DNA of 64,000 nt from Nelumbo lutea (lineage: Eukaryota > Streptophyta > Magnoliopsida > Proteales > Nelumbonaceae): NCBI GenBank assembly GCA_022828595.1, contig JAKGHH010000002.1:46139897-46203896 (forward strand), given 5' to 3'. The stretch's first letter is position 1, and the number at the start of each line of letters is the position of its first letter. Made by a program: the position numbers and the translations under genes. Shown here in pieces: positions 1 to 11,732 of the stretch. Under the pieces are notes generated by a model, which had not been told where the DNA came from, ran no database searches, and saw only the letters and a program-made list of their open reading frames with translations.

Positions 1-660
1 GTATCGGATGTTCTTATATGATAATTTTCATGATTGCTACTATTAATTGCTAGGAGGCCTACTAGTTTATTATTCATTGCAATTTACTACTAAGTTAGAT
101 ATCAAATCCATAATTGTTTGATCCCTCTAACTTGAGAAGCAATTGAGATTTAATGATTTGCTGCATCAGAAATTATTAGATCTTAGGAAGAATGCTTGAC
201 TAAATTAAATACAACCGCTTGTGCTTGTGTTGTTTAGCTTCATCGATCTCTCTAATTCTTAAGGCTACTACTAGATCAAATGTTTAGCACTTGTTTTGGG
301 TTGTTTAGTAGTAAGGGTTAAGTAGATCACCTATTTTCTAATTAACTGTAACTAAGGAGAGATAGGAATATAGTTCCAACGGTGAATTGATATATTTTTG
401 CATCGATGAGCAGTGGTAAAATTCTGATGGTGGATGTTGACTTAGACCAAGGTGTGTTCTTTTATTTAATTTCGCTATTTCAATTTGAATTGTTCCTTAT
501 TTGTTTTATTTTTATTTGTTTTCATTATACTCAAAACCCCCATCCTTGTTCACATAGCATAAAACTGGGCTAGATACTCTCTGTGGGAACGATCCTTACT
601 TGCACTACTACATGCATTTGTAGGAGTATAGGTTTTATTTTTGGTTGCCTGCGACAACAC
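1..660 (+). mobile_element. Athila-like Gypsy LTR remnant
   Basis: There is no coding capacity here. The segment ends with a run containing CTCTGTGGGAACGATCC (about 578-594) followed by a stretch ending GCGACAACA near 659. That kind of sequence lies at the 3' end of Athila-type Gypsy LTRs and leaders in many plants. The right edge abuts the truncated end of the next Copia element, and no primer-binding site follows. The left edge is outside the window. This could be a solo or truncated LTR; the assignment rests on remembered sequence character, so confidence is modest. Confidence 0.4.
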
Positions 661-667
661 ACCACTC

Positions 668-1992
668 TGCAAAGGACCTTGAAACAGTGGTTTGCTTCTT
701 TGACTTCCAAGATAGAGGAGAGTTTCCCAACATTGTAATGTAACTTGTCGTTGATCGCCTACTAACTAGGTAACCAGCTCAATCTGAGTCACAATAGACC
801 CTAAGAATCAAGTTACTTGTTGTAGATAGGAGAATCTCGAGGGAAATTGTGTTTTTCAAATACCAAAGAACATGAATAGCTATATCCCAATGATCTTGCT
901 GTGGAGCACTCATGAATTGAATCAGAACATTAACGACAAATGTTATGTCTAGGCATGCGACTGTCAAATAGACTAATTTTCCAATAAGTCTTCTATATTG
1001 AGTTGCATCTGCTAACAAAGGTCCAGAGGCAAGGGCCAAATGTTGTTGTTGAAGCATGGGAAAGGTACTAGGCTTGCAGCCCATCATGCGGCTTGCAGCC
1101 CATCATGCCTACATCTTAAAGAATTTCAAGTGTATATTTCCTTTGGTAAAGGTGTACACTTTCGGTTCGTGTGACCTCAATGCCCAAGAAATATTGGAGG
1201 GGACCTAAATCCTCGATGTGAAAACATTATCCAAGGTACTACTTAAGGGCAGTTATCTGAGTAGGATCTGTCCCTGTGATCACAAGATCATCAACATAGA
1301 CAAGCACAGCTATGAAATTATTTTGGGTGGAAGATGTGAACAATGTACAATCTGCACTTGATGCACTGAATCCACAGGTTCGGAGGGCTGTAGCGAGCTT
1401 TTCAAACCATTGTCTTGAGGCTTATTTGAGCCCATAAAAAGACCATTGTAGTTTGCATACATGGGTATCACCATCTTTAAGTAGTCCATGAGGAGGGTAC
1501 ATGTACACTTCTTTGTGTAGATCTCCATGTAAGAAAGCATTGTTCACATCCATTTGATGTAATTCCCAATTGCGTATAGCAACAATGGACAAGAGGCATC
1601 ATATCGTGGCAAGTTTTTGCAATGGGAGCATATGTCTCATTGTAATCAATACCTTCAGTCTGGTTATATCCTTTAGCTACTAGTCGAGCTTTGTAGCGGT
1701 CCACAGTGCCATTAGGTTTAAGTTTAACTTTATAGACCCATTTGCATCCATTGGGATGTTTACCTAGTGATGGATCAGTGAGGGTCCAAGTTTGGTTTCC
1801 ATTAAGTGCTTCTAGTTCAGCGTCCATAGCTTCACACCATTTTGGATCTGAGACTACTTGAGCATAGGACTTGGGTTCATGTACTTGGACCAATGTAGTT
1901 GTAAAGGCATTGAGTTTTAGTGTGACAAGGCCAGTTAATGGATGGGCTTGGAGGAATGAATGGAGGTTAATGTGGAACATACATAGTCCCAA
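668..1992 (-). pseudogene. Copia-1 reverse transcriptase and truncated RNase H
   Basis: The RT N-terminus (YKARLVAKGYNQTEGIDY) lies in 1477-1992. The catalytic LVYVDDLVITG box is readable at about 1278-1305 on the minus strand. The later RT part and the connection to RNase H (YRRLIGKLVYL) lie in 779-1087. RNase H is cut near 668. The domain is split over at least three frames. Confidence 0.8.
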
Positions 1993-1999
1993 AAAATGT

Positions 2000-3060
2000 T
2001 TGGGAATCCGAGTGGTTCTAGTGGGCCTAGTATTGGGCCTAGAAGGTGCAGCTGAAACTTGATCCTAAATGTTGATCAACATGGGATGCCTCTATGTGTT
2101 CAGGCTGTAATGAGTGTTCTTGTTCTGTATGTTCAGCACGGGCTTCAAATATTTGCTGAGTGTCCAATTTTTTAGACTCGGTATCCTTTCTAGCCAGTGA
2201 ATATTCGAGAAATATGCATCTTGGTGGACTGTGGAGAGAACTTATCATGATCATGGACCTAAGCATAGCATAAGCACCCAAATACATGAAAATGCTCATA
2301 ACTTGGTTGTTTTCCCATCAATACCTCATAAGGAGATTTTCCAAATAGTAGGGGAGTTGGTAAGTGGTTAATCAAGTAGGCTGCAGTCAAATGCATTCTC
2401 CCCATAATGTGATAGGAAGTCTGGCATGAAATCGAAGAGCGTGTGCCATCTCTAGTAGGTGTCTGTGTTTTTGTTTAGCAACCTCATTTTGTTGGGGAAT
2501 GTCAACACAGGTCCTTTGATGTTCAATACCATGGGAAGCATAGAAGGACTTCATTGGGCCTAAACAAAACTCAAGCCCATTGTCTGAACGAATGCAATGG
2601 ATTGTCACTTGAAATTAAGTATTAACATAAACACAAAATTGTTGTAAGTAAGTGGTTGCTTAAGATTTATTTTTGAGCAAGAAAACCCGAGTTGCACGTG
2701 AACAATCATCAACAATTGTCAAGAAGTAATGAGCATCAGATAATGGCGGGGTGCGATATCCCCCCCAAATGTCACAATGAATGATATCAAAATAGGAATT
2801 AGATTTGGCTTGTCGCACAGAAAAAGGTACCCATGTCATTTTGGCCTTATTACAAGCATCACAACAGTTTTATTTGAATTTGGAGCATGTAACTTTTGTA
2901 TGTGAGAGAGACAATCATATGAGGCATGACCCAGTCGATAATGCCATGTCTGCATGTCAGATGAAACAGATGCAGTGTGGTTTGCTAACAGTTGACGATC
3001 TAAAAACATGTACAGTCCATTGTCAAGTTTACCCACACCAATCGGCTTCTTCTGGGTCAA
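2000..3060 (-). pseudogene. Copia-1 integrase remnant
   Basis: The GAG-pre-integrase zinc region is seen at 2836-3060 (WHYRLGHAS). The core domain follows with a DDCSRATRVFLL-like stretch near 2680-2720 and SDNGLEF in the 2387-2608 frame, covering part of the D,D,E catalytic core. The frames are separated by stops and shifts. Integrase inserts the element's cDNA into the genome; this copy cannot. Confidence 0.75.
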
Positions 3061-3116
3061 GTCCTATATTACATAGAAAGTCGGGAAGAAGATGACAACA
3101 TAGTTCATATTAGTAG

Positions 3117-4112
3117 TCAACTTACTAACTGATAAAAGATTGCAATGAAATCCGGTAGCCATAGCACGTTTGATAACTTGATGCCTAATGGTAGATTCAT
3201 CGATGTCTGGGATTCCATCGACATCATGGTGCCATTTGGAAGTTGTATAGGTCTCACATCGCTGTGATTGCTAAATGCCGAGGACCTTAGGAAGGTCATG
3301 TGGTCCCAATGCACCACTATCAATTTATCCATGTCCATTTATTTTCAAGAATGCTTTGGAGTTCAGTGGCCTTATCAGAAAAGTTGGACGAATTTGGACA
3401 TTTACCACTGTTGGAATTCAGCAAAACCCGTCAACTGTTGATACTGTTCTTCTGTGAGACTCAACAATGATGACGGTCCCGTTTCAGTTTGAAGCAGCTT
3501 GAGCAGAGGAGGAAGATGAATGAGGGTTCTGTTTCTTCTTTCCTCATGACTCCCAATCGGCTGGGTATCCAACCAATTCATAGCATCTCTCTTTTGTATG
3601 CCCAGTGTGATTGCAATAGTTGCATTTCAGCTTAGAACGCCCTTGATTGCACTGGGTTTGAGAGTTGGTTGGGGTGGTCCCAATGTGCAGGGCTACTGAT
3701 TCTGTTCTGGAGAGTTCGCCGACTCACAAGTATCTGATAATTTTCTTCTTGGATGACCATTGCATAAACCCGAATGATGCTCGGTAGTGGATCCATGCTC
3801 AATATGTTGGATAGAACAGTGTTGTAACAATCATTCAATCCAAGAAGGAACTAAAATACTTTTTCTCATTCTTTATCAGTAACGAATTCTTTCGTTGCTC
3901 CACAGGTGCAGGATCCACAAAGTGCAAATTGGAATCAGGACGTAAATAGAAAGCTCATCCCATAAAGAATTCAGTTTAGTGAAGTAAGTAGAGATTGGCA
4001 AATTATCTTGCCCAATTAAGGCCAATTTCTCATATGGGATGAAAGATTTGAGGGGTGTTCCCTTGTGAAAATCTTTCTTCAAGATCATGCCGGATAATAC
4101 AACGCAATCCAC
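3117..4112 (-). pseudogene. Copia-1 gag and protease remnant
   Basis: Gag fragments cover about 3632-4112. A CCHC zinc knuckle (CNYCNHTGHTKERC) is readable around 3588-3628, as expected for the RNA-binding end of Copia gag. The protease active-site region follows at about 3285-3320: the Asp-Ser-Gly-Ala motif is there, but one extra G just after it shifts the frame away from the downstream His-Met-Thr. Several other stops and shifts are present, so no functional capsid or protease could be made. Confidence 0.75.
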
Positions 4113-4396
4113 ATAGGCTACACTATCATGAAGATCCCGTGCAAGTGAGTTGATGAACCAGGCGATGACCAGAGAATTGCATTTTCTCTATGCAAACAGA
4201 TCAGGTGAAGATTTTGTCTGGTTTTTTGAGGGATTTGTCGACGAAGGCCAGCTTTATTCTTGGATAACAGGGCATTGGACATTGCCCTTTTCCAGATTGG
4301 GTGTAACTAGTATGGAGATTTGGGGTCAGAAAGACTGTCGATTGAGTAACCTTTGGTAGCCATGGGTTTCGGTCAAAAATGATTCCAGGATCAGAC

Positions 4397-4410
4397 TGGC
4401 TCTGATACCA
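4397..4410 (-). promoter_or_regulatory. Primer-binding site of Copia-1
   Basis: The minus strand reads TGGTATCAGAGCCA immediately inside the LTR. It is complementary to the 3' end of initiator methionine tRNA, the usual primer of plant Copia elements. Confidence 0.85.
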
Positions 4411-4734
4411 TGTAAACTTTATTGTAGAGACAAAAAAGTTTATTGCAGGTGACACAGGGCGCTAGGTTTATCGCAATGGGTGTTTGTGCGATAAAGTGCT
4501 GCAATGGTTGTGGGTGTGATTGGAAAACTCAGAGTTCATTCTTTCCTTTTGATGTTAAATATTTATACACATACATGAGTCATAATAGAACAACTGGACA
4601 AGTGGGTTGGACAGTTGGACAAGTGGGTTTCCACTTGTAACAACTTCTAACCTCCTAACCGACTTTCATAACTGCCGTATTCTAAGAACCTGCGATTTGC
4701 AACCCTGTCTTAATGTCTGTCGGAATTTAAGCAT
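4411..4734 (-). repeat. 5' LTR of Copia-1
   Basis: In plus orientation the LTR starts TGTAAACTTTATTG directly beside the PBS, and a CA at about 4733-4734 is a plausible outer end. The outer boundary cannot be confirmed because the partner LTR is lost. On the minus strand a TATA-like run (GTATAAATATTTAA, about 4555-4570) fits the LTR promoter. A short internal duplication of GGACAAGTGGGTT lies around 4597-4628. Confidence 0.6.
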
Positions 4735-5412
4735 ACTACTTGAGACTTGGAGCAAAGAGGGGAAAATGTAGATAAAGCAAAAGGGCGTCCTCTGTCAATT
4801 AATTGCTTTCTGCTTGGACATGAGACATGAAGCGTTTCAATTTTCCTTTGGTAGTGTGTGGTGTTCCTCAGCCCCTAGCCTTGTACATCTTCTCTTTCTC
4901 TTTGCGGTATAATTTCACTTAAATGATAAAAGCAAGCAAAAGGGAAAATAGAGGCATGCAATGCATGAAAGCATAGATATAAACAAAAGCAAGAAATTTT
5001 AACCAATATTTAGGATCAAATAAGATGAAAAGTTTCATCACAAAGTGTTAAAGAAATTAAAGGAAGTAAATTACAATCAACACGCTCAAACATGAATCAA
5101 GTTCAAGTGAAAAAGATGAAATCCAATCCTCCTGTCATTAAATCAGGTGCAAAGATGCTTTTAGAGATATTATTCATGATATAAGGATATCAAAAATAAT
5201 ATCATGCGTCTGTAAAACCTTCCAAGCTCACCTTTGAACAATCGGAGGAATCATTTACTAGTATTCAATCATTCGTTGTGAACTATGAACCATGAATTTA
5301 TTGAATGGGAATTCAATTTGGTCACTATGAGAAATGACAAGACAAAGGGGGAGACGATGAGCACTGGTTATGAATTATGTTTTTAATGCAGCAGTGTCTA
5401 ACTTTCATACGC
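4735..5412. other. No gene recognised
   Basis: A/T-rich DNA between the two Copia elements. I see no coding frame with family character, no clear terminal repeats and no RNA gene. Confidence 0.6.
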
Positions 5413-5766
5413 TGAGATAAGAATGTAGAAGAGAGAAAAGTAAAAAATAAAAGAATTCTTTGTATTGCTTGACCTATCGACCAGGCTGAGATGGGTATAG
5501 TATATATACATAGGACAAAAATAATAAAAGAAAGTAAGAATAGAATAGGCAGTTGCCTATGTACAAATATTATAATTAATTCTCTTTCTAATTTAGTGGT
5601 TGCCAAATCTGTTTGAGAGCGTTCATTAGTAACTGTTATTCTTGGAGGAGAGCTTTCATTGGCAGCTACTAAAGATCCTTTATTGGTAGCTGCTAAGCTG
5701 GACTAAGAGCCTTCATTGGTAACTACCAGACTTGTGGAGTTACCTTCTAGAGTGCTTTCCTTAATA
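5413..5766 (-). repeat. 3' LTR of Copia-2
   Basis: In plus orientation it begins TGAGATAAGAATG and ends TTAATA; the minus-strand TA start looks like a mutated TG. It is 354 bp. A TATA-rich stretch (about 5493-5512) gives a TATATATAC box on the minus strand, the likely LTR promoter. The polypurine tract lies immediately outside the right end. Confidence 0.85.
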
Positions 5767-5888
5767 CGCCCCCTCAAAGTGAAACTGGGCTAAGAAAGCA
5801 CATGAAGCCTGGATCGGAGAAAATCAAATCGAGTCAAAGCAAGAGGTTTGGTAAAGATATCGGCCAACTGATCATCAGTAGAAATATA

Positions 5889-7330
5889 TCAGACGTCCAG
5901 ATTTTTACGGAGAATATGATCACACAAAAAATGAAAGTCCATTTCGATGTGCATGGTACGAGCATGAAACACCAGTTGCACTGCCAGATATGTAGCGCCA
6001 ATATTATCACAGTAAAGAATAGGCGGAACAGACTGACAAATACCCAAATCCCATAGTAGAGATTGAAGCCACAGTAATTCAGTGATGGTGTTAGCTAATG
6101 AGTGAAATTCGGCTTCAATGCTAGAACAGACAATGGTGGGCTGTTTCTTCGCACTCCAAAAAATTAAATGAGACCCAAGAAAAATATCATAGCTACTAGT
6201 AGACCGGCGGTCATCAGGGCAACTGTCCCAATCAACATCTAAAAAGGCAACTAAATACCCAAGAGAATTAGATGCAAAAAATAGCCCATACTCAATTGTG
6301 CCTTTGAGATAACATAGAATGTGTTTCACTACCGTTCAATGATCATTGGTCAAGTTCTGAAGGAACTGGAAATCCTTATTCCCTGCAAATACCACATCTG
6401 GTTGTGTGAGTGTAATATACTATAAAGCCCCAACAATGCTATGATACTGAGTAGGATCAGGAAAAGGGTCTCCTTGAAATTTAGACAATCTGGACATGGG
6501 AGCCATAGGCGTGGCCAAGGATTTATGTAGGAGGTCCAAAATGTAACGCCTCTGAGAAAGAAATAGCCCAGTCTTGTCTTGATGAGCTTCTACTCCAAGA
6601 AAATAGTATAGAGATTTGAGGTCCTTCAGATATAAACTCTGAGACAGATCCAATAAGAGTTGAGAAACATGAGAAGCAGAAGAACCAATAACAATAAAAT
6701 CATCAACATAAACCAAAATATATAGAAAAATATTATTTTTGGTGTAAATGAAGAGAAAGGGATCACATTGAGAGATTCTAAAGCCAAGATCATGAAGTCT
6801 ACTACTGAGTTGAGAGAACCAAGCCTGAGGGGCTTAACGAAGACCATAGAGAGCTTTTTTAAGCTTGTAGACATAATCTGGATGTGTCTAATCTTCGAAA
6901 CCCCAGGGTTGTTTCATATAAACATTTTCTTGAATAAATCCATACAAGAAGGCATTGTAAACATCTAGCTGCTTAATGTCCCATCCTTGTGAGGTGGCCA
7001 AAGATAAAATCGTACGAATAGTGGCGAGCTTAACAACAGGGCTGAAAAGTGTCAGTGAAGTCAACACTAGGAACTTGAGGGAAACCCTGAGCTACTATTC
7101 TGGCTTTGTATCATTCCCTAGAACCATCAGGTTTTCTCTTAATTTTGTAAACCTAATTAGAGCCAACAACATTCATAGACGGATCATAAGGAACAAACTG
7201 TCATGTACCATTTTGTATGAGAGCATGAAATTCAAATGCCATAATAATGTGCTAGTGAGTAGACTTGGATGCCTAAGAGTAGGAAGTTGGTTCTACATCA
7301 TTCTGACTACCATCTGCAAGTAGTCCTTGA
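5889..7330 (-). pseudogene. Copia-2 reverse transcriptase and RNase H
   Basis: RT is readable with the catalytic MVYVDDFIVIG box at 6684-6716 and the YYFLGVE motif downstream. RNase H follows at 5889-6329 with DVDWDSCPDDRRSTSSY, SSIEAEFHSLA and a CDN motif, all typical of Copia. The final part of RNase H runs to about 5889. The RT N-terminal half (6770-7330) is visible only in broken frames. Confidence 0.8.
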
Positions 7331-8590
7331 AGTAAAGGATACTTTGTGGCATTCTGTGCATGGTGGGAACTCAAGGAACAAGTAGTCATAGAATGTGTCC
7401 ACATAGCCAGAGCAGGAATAGCAAGTGTGGCATCTAGAATCTCTTGAATCAGTCGTGTTTTTCTAATGTGGCTGATCTGTCTAATTATCAACATGAGATA
7501 AAGGTTCATTATTATCAGTTGAAGATGATCTTGTAGTTATACCTTGTTCAAGAGATGGAGAGTCATGAGAAGAGATATCATTCTCCTGCGCACCAGTGAC
7601 TGAAGAAATAGGTAGCAGGGTGACTGGTGCCGAATTCAGAGGTATAGACGAATTCCTCTCTTGAGAGATACCCAGAAATTGTTTCTCATCAAAAACCAAA
7701 TGTCTTGCAATAATTTCTTGTGAAGTGACTGGATTATAGCACTTGTACCCTTTATGAGAAGAACTATATCGAATAAAAATGCATGTAATAGATCTATATC
7801 CATCTTATGCTTGTTATATGGCCGAATAGAAGGATAGAAAAGACAACCAAAACTTCGTAATATAGAATAATCAAGTTTTCAACCAAACAACTTTTCATAA
7901 GGAAAGAGATTACCAAGTGTTGGAATAGGCAACCGGTTAATGAGAAACAATGCAGTTTCTATTGCTTCAACCTAGATGGATTTGGGAATAGAGGAGGACA
8001 CCAGTAGAGAGAGAGTGGACTCAATAATATGCCAATGTTTCTGTTCAGCATTTCCATTCTGCTCACAAGTATGAGGACAACTCACCTTATGTGAAATTCC
8101 TTCACTATCCAAGAAGGGGGATAATTTTTGAAATTCTCTTTCCCAATCAGTTTGGAATATCTTAATTTTAGTGGAAAATAGATTTTCAACATGTCACTTA
8201 AATTGAACAAAAGCATCAAAAACATCTTATTTCCTTTCAAGAGGATAAATCCAATAAAACTTTGAATATGCATCCATAAACAAAACATAGTACTTATAGC
8301 CTTTTGTAGACAAAACTGGAGCAGGTACCCATACATCTAAATAAATTAACTCTAGAGGCTGAGAGACATTACTAGAAGAAATTGGAAAATTCAAACAATG
8401 TGCTTTGCTTAATTGGAAAACCTCACAAACAAAATGATCATTCACATGTCCTGAATAAGGTAAACCAAATTTACAAATTACTAATTTGACTACATTCAAA
8501 GATGCATGTCCTATAACAATGTTGCCAATCCTAGAAAGAGGATCTTTCTCAAACAAGTGTTTCGACTGAATTTTCTCTATCATCATTGGC
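7330..8590 (-). pseudogene. Copia-2 integrase
   Basis: The frames at 8227-8586 and 8082-8336 carry the pre-integrase zinc region, the PLELIYLDVW start of the catalytic core and a YYVLFMDAYSKFYWIYPL stretch. The C-terminal part at 7273-7699 is a low-complexity linker toward RT. Frame breaks separate the parts. Confidence 0.7.
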
Positions 8591-10252
8591 TTCTTGGGAA
8601 CTGATAAAGTCCATCTCTATTGGGTCCTTTGGGTAAAATTCTCCCCATACGATCCTTCAATAAAAAGAAATCTGGGTGAAATTCAAATACTAAATTATTA
8701 TCTCTTGTAAATTTGCTAACAGAGATCAAATTCTTTGTTAGGGCAGGAACATGATAAATATTTTTCAAATTAAACTGATAAAGATCATAATTTAATGAAG
8801 AAGAACCAATACTCTTAATTGTCAAACCTTCACCATTACCAACTTTCACTTGGTTCATACCAAAAAATTTAGACTTGTTCTGTAAGTTATCAACATCTAG
8901 AGTCATGTGATGAGTTGCTCCGCTATCAGGGTACCAAGCAGGATTGAAATTAGTTGTTGAGCCATTGTTGGAAGACATACCACTATGAAACACAGCCGTA
9001 GGATCTAGAGAAGTGTGGTTTTTTTCTCCTTGGTACGAGAGGTTGTACCGTTTGTAGCACTTGAGTGCACCGAGGCCAGGTTTGTTACATACTTAGCAGA
9101 CAATTGTATTACCTCTACCTTGACTTATCCTCGTCCAGACTGATTACCATGCCCCTTGCCTTTGCCATGGCCATAGTTCCCTTTGTTATTCTGAAACTAA
9201 GAATTATTAATACTATTCTTGCCATTATTATTGTCATTTGCAGCTATATTGGCATTGGGAGCTTCACTAGAAACATTATGCTGAACAAGCTAAGATTCAT
9301 GGCTAAGCAGTAGACCAAGAACACGCTGTAATTCTTGTATTGGGCGAACCAAAGTGTTAAATAGCGCCGTTTAGTGATGTGAAGGGAGTAGTCATCTTGT
9401 TGTTGGTAGGTGCAACTATTGGAGTTGACTACCTTACATAAGGTATGTGTGAGTCAAGATTTTCCTTAGTGATCCGAAGGAGCAATTGGAGTTACTGCAG
9501 ACTAGCTTCCTCCCATATACCCCCGCTGGCTGTGCTTGCTTATGCTTGCGCTCACAAAGACTTTGTTTGGGTTCGTCTAGCTTTGCTTGATGCCTAACTG
9601 ATAGCATCATTTCTATTAGTAATAGTAGTGATAAGAGATTAATACTTGCTTCCTAATCCAGATAAAACATACAGAACAAGGTCTTCCTTAGCTACCTGTT
9701 TAGAAACAGTAGACAAATTGTCTGCAATAGTTTTTGCTTTCTAAACATACTCACTTATGGACAGATTGCCTTTCTTAAGATTCTGTAGCTGACGCCTTAC
9801 TTGTAGCACCCAAGATCATGAGTGGATAGAAAACAATCTCTCTAGGGCACTCCAGACTTCGGTTGTAGTAGACAGTCCAACAACTTGGGCTAATACACCT
9901 TTGTCAGAGATGCAACAAGCCAAATTAAAATAAGTTGGTCCAACTGTACCCATGAAGAATAGTTTGGGTTAAGAATTTTCTTACTACCATCATTGGGATT
10001 TGGAATTTCCTCTGGTGGTGCCTTGGCTGAACCTTCAATCAAGCCCATTAGTTTGTAGTCTCTAAGAACTAGTAGAAGTTGAGTCTTCCATATAAGAAAA
10101 TTTTCTCCATTCAACTTGATGGTGAGATATGGAGAAGTGTTGAGAATGGAGTTCATGGCTACTGTAGTAGTCATGTTCTGAAGATCAAAAGAGTTGGAGC
10201 TCATGGCTTCAAATGAATTAGCACTGTGAGATGCCATAGGCTCTGGTACCAA
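8583..10252 (-). pseudogene. Copia-2 gag and protease
   Basis: The gag N-terminus starts with Met at about 10252 and contains the gag-family run FLIWKTQLLLVLRDYKLMGL. A degenerate zinc knuckle is readable near 9070-9110: the Cys residues are partly kept, but the His position looks like Leu. The protease frame at 8583-8993 keeps WYPDSGATHHMT, the Copia aspartic protease active site, and a following stretch of about 100 residues of normal character. The middle of gag (9000-9890) has several stops. Confidence 0.75.
10239..10251 (-). promoter_or_regulatory. Primer-binding site of Copia-2
   Basis: The minus strand reads TGGTACCAGAGCC beside the LTR, a one-base variant of the initiator-Met PBS seen in Copia-1. 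Confidence 0.75.
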
Positions 10253-10450
10253 GATAAGAATGTAGAAGATTGCTAATTAATTCTTTTTCTAATTTAGTGG
10301 TTGCCAAATTTGTGAGAGCCTTCATTAGTAACTGCTATTCTTCAATGAGAGCTTTCATTGGTAGCTGCTAATGATCCTTTTTTGGTAGCTGCTAAGCTGG
10401 ACTGAGAGCCTCCATTTTTAACTGCCAGACTTGTGGAGTTACCTTCTGAA
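10252..10450 (-). repeat. 5' LTR of Copia-2, internally deleted
   Basis: It matches the 3' LTR at both ends, but a block of about 145 bp, including the TATA region, is missing between AATGTAGAAG and TAATTAATTC. The TG expected at the inner edge is also missing, so the LTR runs straight into the PBS. The outer end stops at ACCTTCT (about 10447), short of the 3' copy. This LTR probably has no promoter. Confidence 0.8.
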
Positions 10451-10537
10451 GTATGGTCAGAACTAGAAAATCATTCACAGATGGCGTTAAATTTACAAGA
10501 AAATTAGGGTACAAGTCAAACTGAAATTTAAAATATA

Positions 10538-10713
10538 TGAGATCACATTTCTGCCCCACAACACATCCCACCGTGAATTGGGAGCATCTCCTGATGATGG
10601 TATCATTGGTTCTGATATTATCATCAGGAGATGTTCCCAGTACACAGCAGGGATGTGTTATGGAACATTGTGGGGCTGCCACTTGCGGGGGCCCTGGGGG
10701 GAGATGTGAACTC
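10538..10713. mobile_element. Foldback non-autonomous DNA element, copy A (FB)
   Basis: A 176-bp element with complementary halves. The ends TGAGATCACATTTC and, in reverse complement, TGAGTTCACATCTC form the terminal inverted repeat. The core arms at 10580-10598 and 10620-10638 pair with one mismatch. An 8-bp direct repeat AAAATATA flanks it (10530-10537 and 10714-10721), matching the 8-bp target duplication of hAT elements; its A/T-rich sequence makes that less certain. A related copy lies at 47636-47886. Confidence 0.7.
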
Positions 10714-10952
10714 AAAATATACACTCCAAATCCAAGTGCTAATTCAAAAATAAGTACCTTAACTTGCCAGACACTTTTGCACAGCTGGTGATGACCGAGA
10801 ATCTTAGAAGCGAAGTTGGAGGAATTAAGAGGCAAATGATTCTCTGATTCAAGTTTCTTTCTAGGTTTTTGTACTCTTTTGCTTTATTTTGTTTTGCGCA
10901 GTTTCGATATAACGAGTATACATATACCGTACAGAGAAACTACATGCACTAA

Positions 10953-11080
10953 GGCTTTGTTTGGTTTGAAGGAAAATGTAGGGAAAGGAAGGAAAATGTA
11001 GAAAAACCTTTACAAACCTTGTATTGGTTTCCTGTTTTTCCCTTCCTTTCCCTACGTTTTCCTTCAAACCAAACATAGCC
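10953..11080. mobile_element. Tourist-like MITE, copy 1
   Basis: A 128-bp foldback element. The left end GGCTTTGTTTGGTTTGAAGG pairs with the right end, whose reverse complement is GGCTATGTTTGGTTTGAAGG. TAA trinucleotides flank it (10950-10952 and 11081-11083), the target duplication of PIF/Harbinger elements. Two relatives lie at 29617-29725 and 54190-54317. Confidence 0.85.
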
Positions 11081-11320
11081 TAAATGGAAAATACATGTAA
11101 GATTAAATGGGCCCCATACATTGAGGAAAGTTTGTAATCAGCTTGATCAGATCTAATCGTACCTTTTTCCCTTACACCGAAAAACAAAATGGGTTTCACT
11201 GTGCAGTCCACTCACAAGTGGGATACATGTACATGTGATTACAAGGTGATCGGAATAAAATTCAACAGATAGAAGGGTCGAACACCATGTCATGGAAATG
11301 CAGAGCACAAGTGAAAATAA

Positions 11321-11693
11321 AGCTGTATTTGGAAACAAATAAAAATAAGTGTGGAATACAACTATATAGAGTGTAAAACGGTTCATATAAATTGTAAAAT
11401 TGGGTCAGTTTGCACTAACAAATTTACCTTCTTATCAAACAGATTTTTAACTGTAATGAATGGAAACATGAATTCCAACAAAGCATATGCTTTTTTTATC
11501 AAAAGCCCACTTGAACGCAAAATTACTTATTTTTTATTTATGTACTTTTACATCTTATTATCAATGTAAATATACATTGGTCTACCATTTGTCAATGGAT
11601 AAATGTAATGTTGTCAAATACAAGCAAAAGTGAACCACAATACAAATTTATTCCGGGATTTATACTCCATTTCGGTTGTTTCCAAACGCAGCA
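11321..11693. mobile_element. Second Tourist-like element
   Basis: The left end GCTGTATTTGGAAACAA and the reverse complement of the right end, GCTGCGTTTGGAAACAA, form terminal inverted repeats that extend imperfectly inward. TAA flanks both sides (11318-11320 and 11694-11696). It is 373 bp, has no coding capacity, and is a different family from the 128-bp MITE. Confidence 0.6.
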
Positions 11694-11732
11694 TAAAGTG
11701 TTAAAGACCATTCAATAATTTCACATACACAC

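Larger units (their letters stand above)
668..4734 (-). mobile_element. Copia LTR retrotransposon, 3'-truncated (Copia-1)
   Basis: Read on the minus strand, the order is LTR, PBS, gag with zinc knuckle, protease, integrase, reverse transcriptase and part of RNase H, the Copia order. The upstream LTR is present at 4411-4734. The element stops near 668 inside RNase H, and no second LTR is found. The coding region is broken into many short frames. The truncated end joins an unrelated Athila-like LTR, so a deletion or recombination removed the 3' part. Confidence 0.85.
5413..10450 (-). mobile_element. Copia LTR retrotransposon with both LTRs (Copia-2)
   Basis: This is a minus-strand Copia element with the order LTR, PBS, gag, protease, integrase, RT, RNase H, polypurine tract, LTR. 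The two LTRs are clearly related, sharing for example the TAAGAATGTAGAAG start and the TTAGTGGTTGCCAAAT block. The upstream LTR is shortened internally and at its outer end, so no target duplication can be checked. Coding frames are longer than in Copia-1 but contain many stops. A polypurine tract (CTTTGAGGGGGCG on the minus strand, about 5767-5779) abuts the 3' LTR. Confidence 0.9.
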
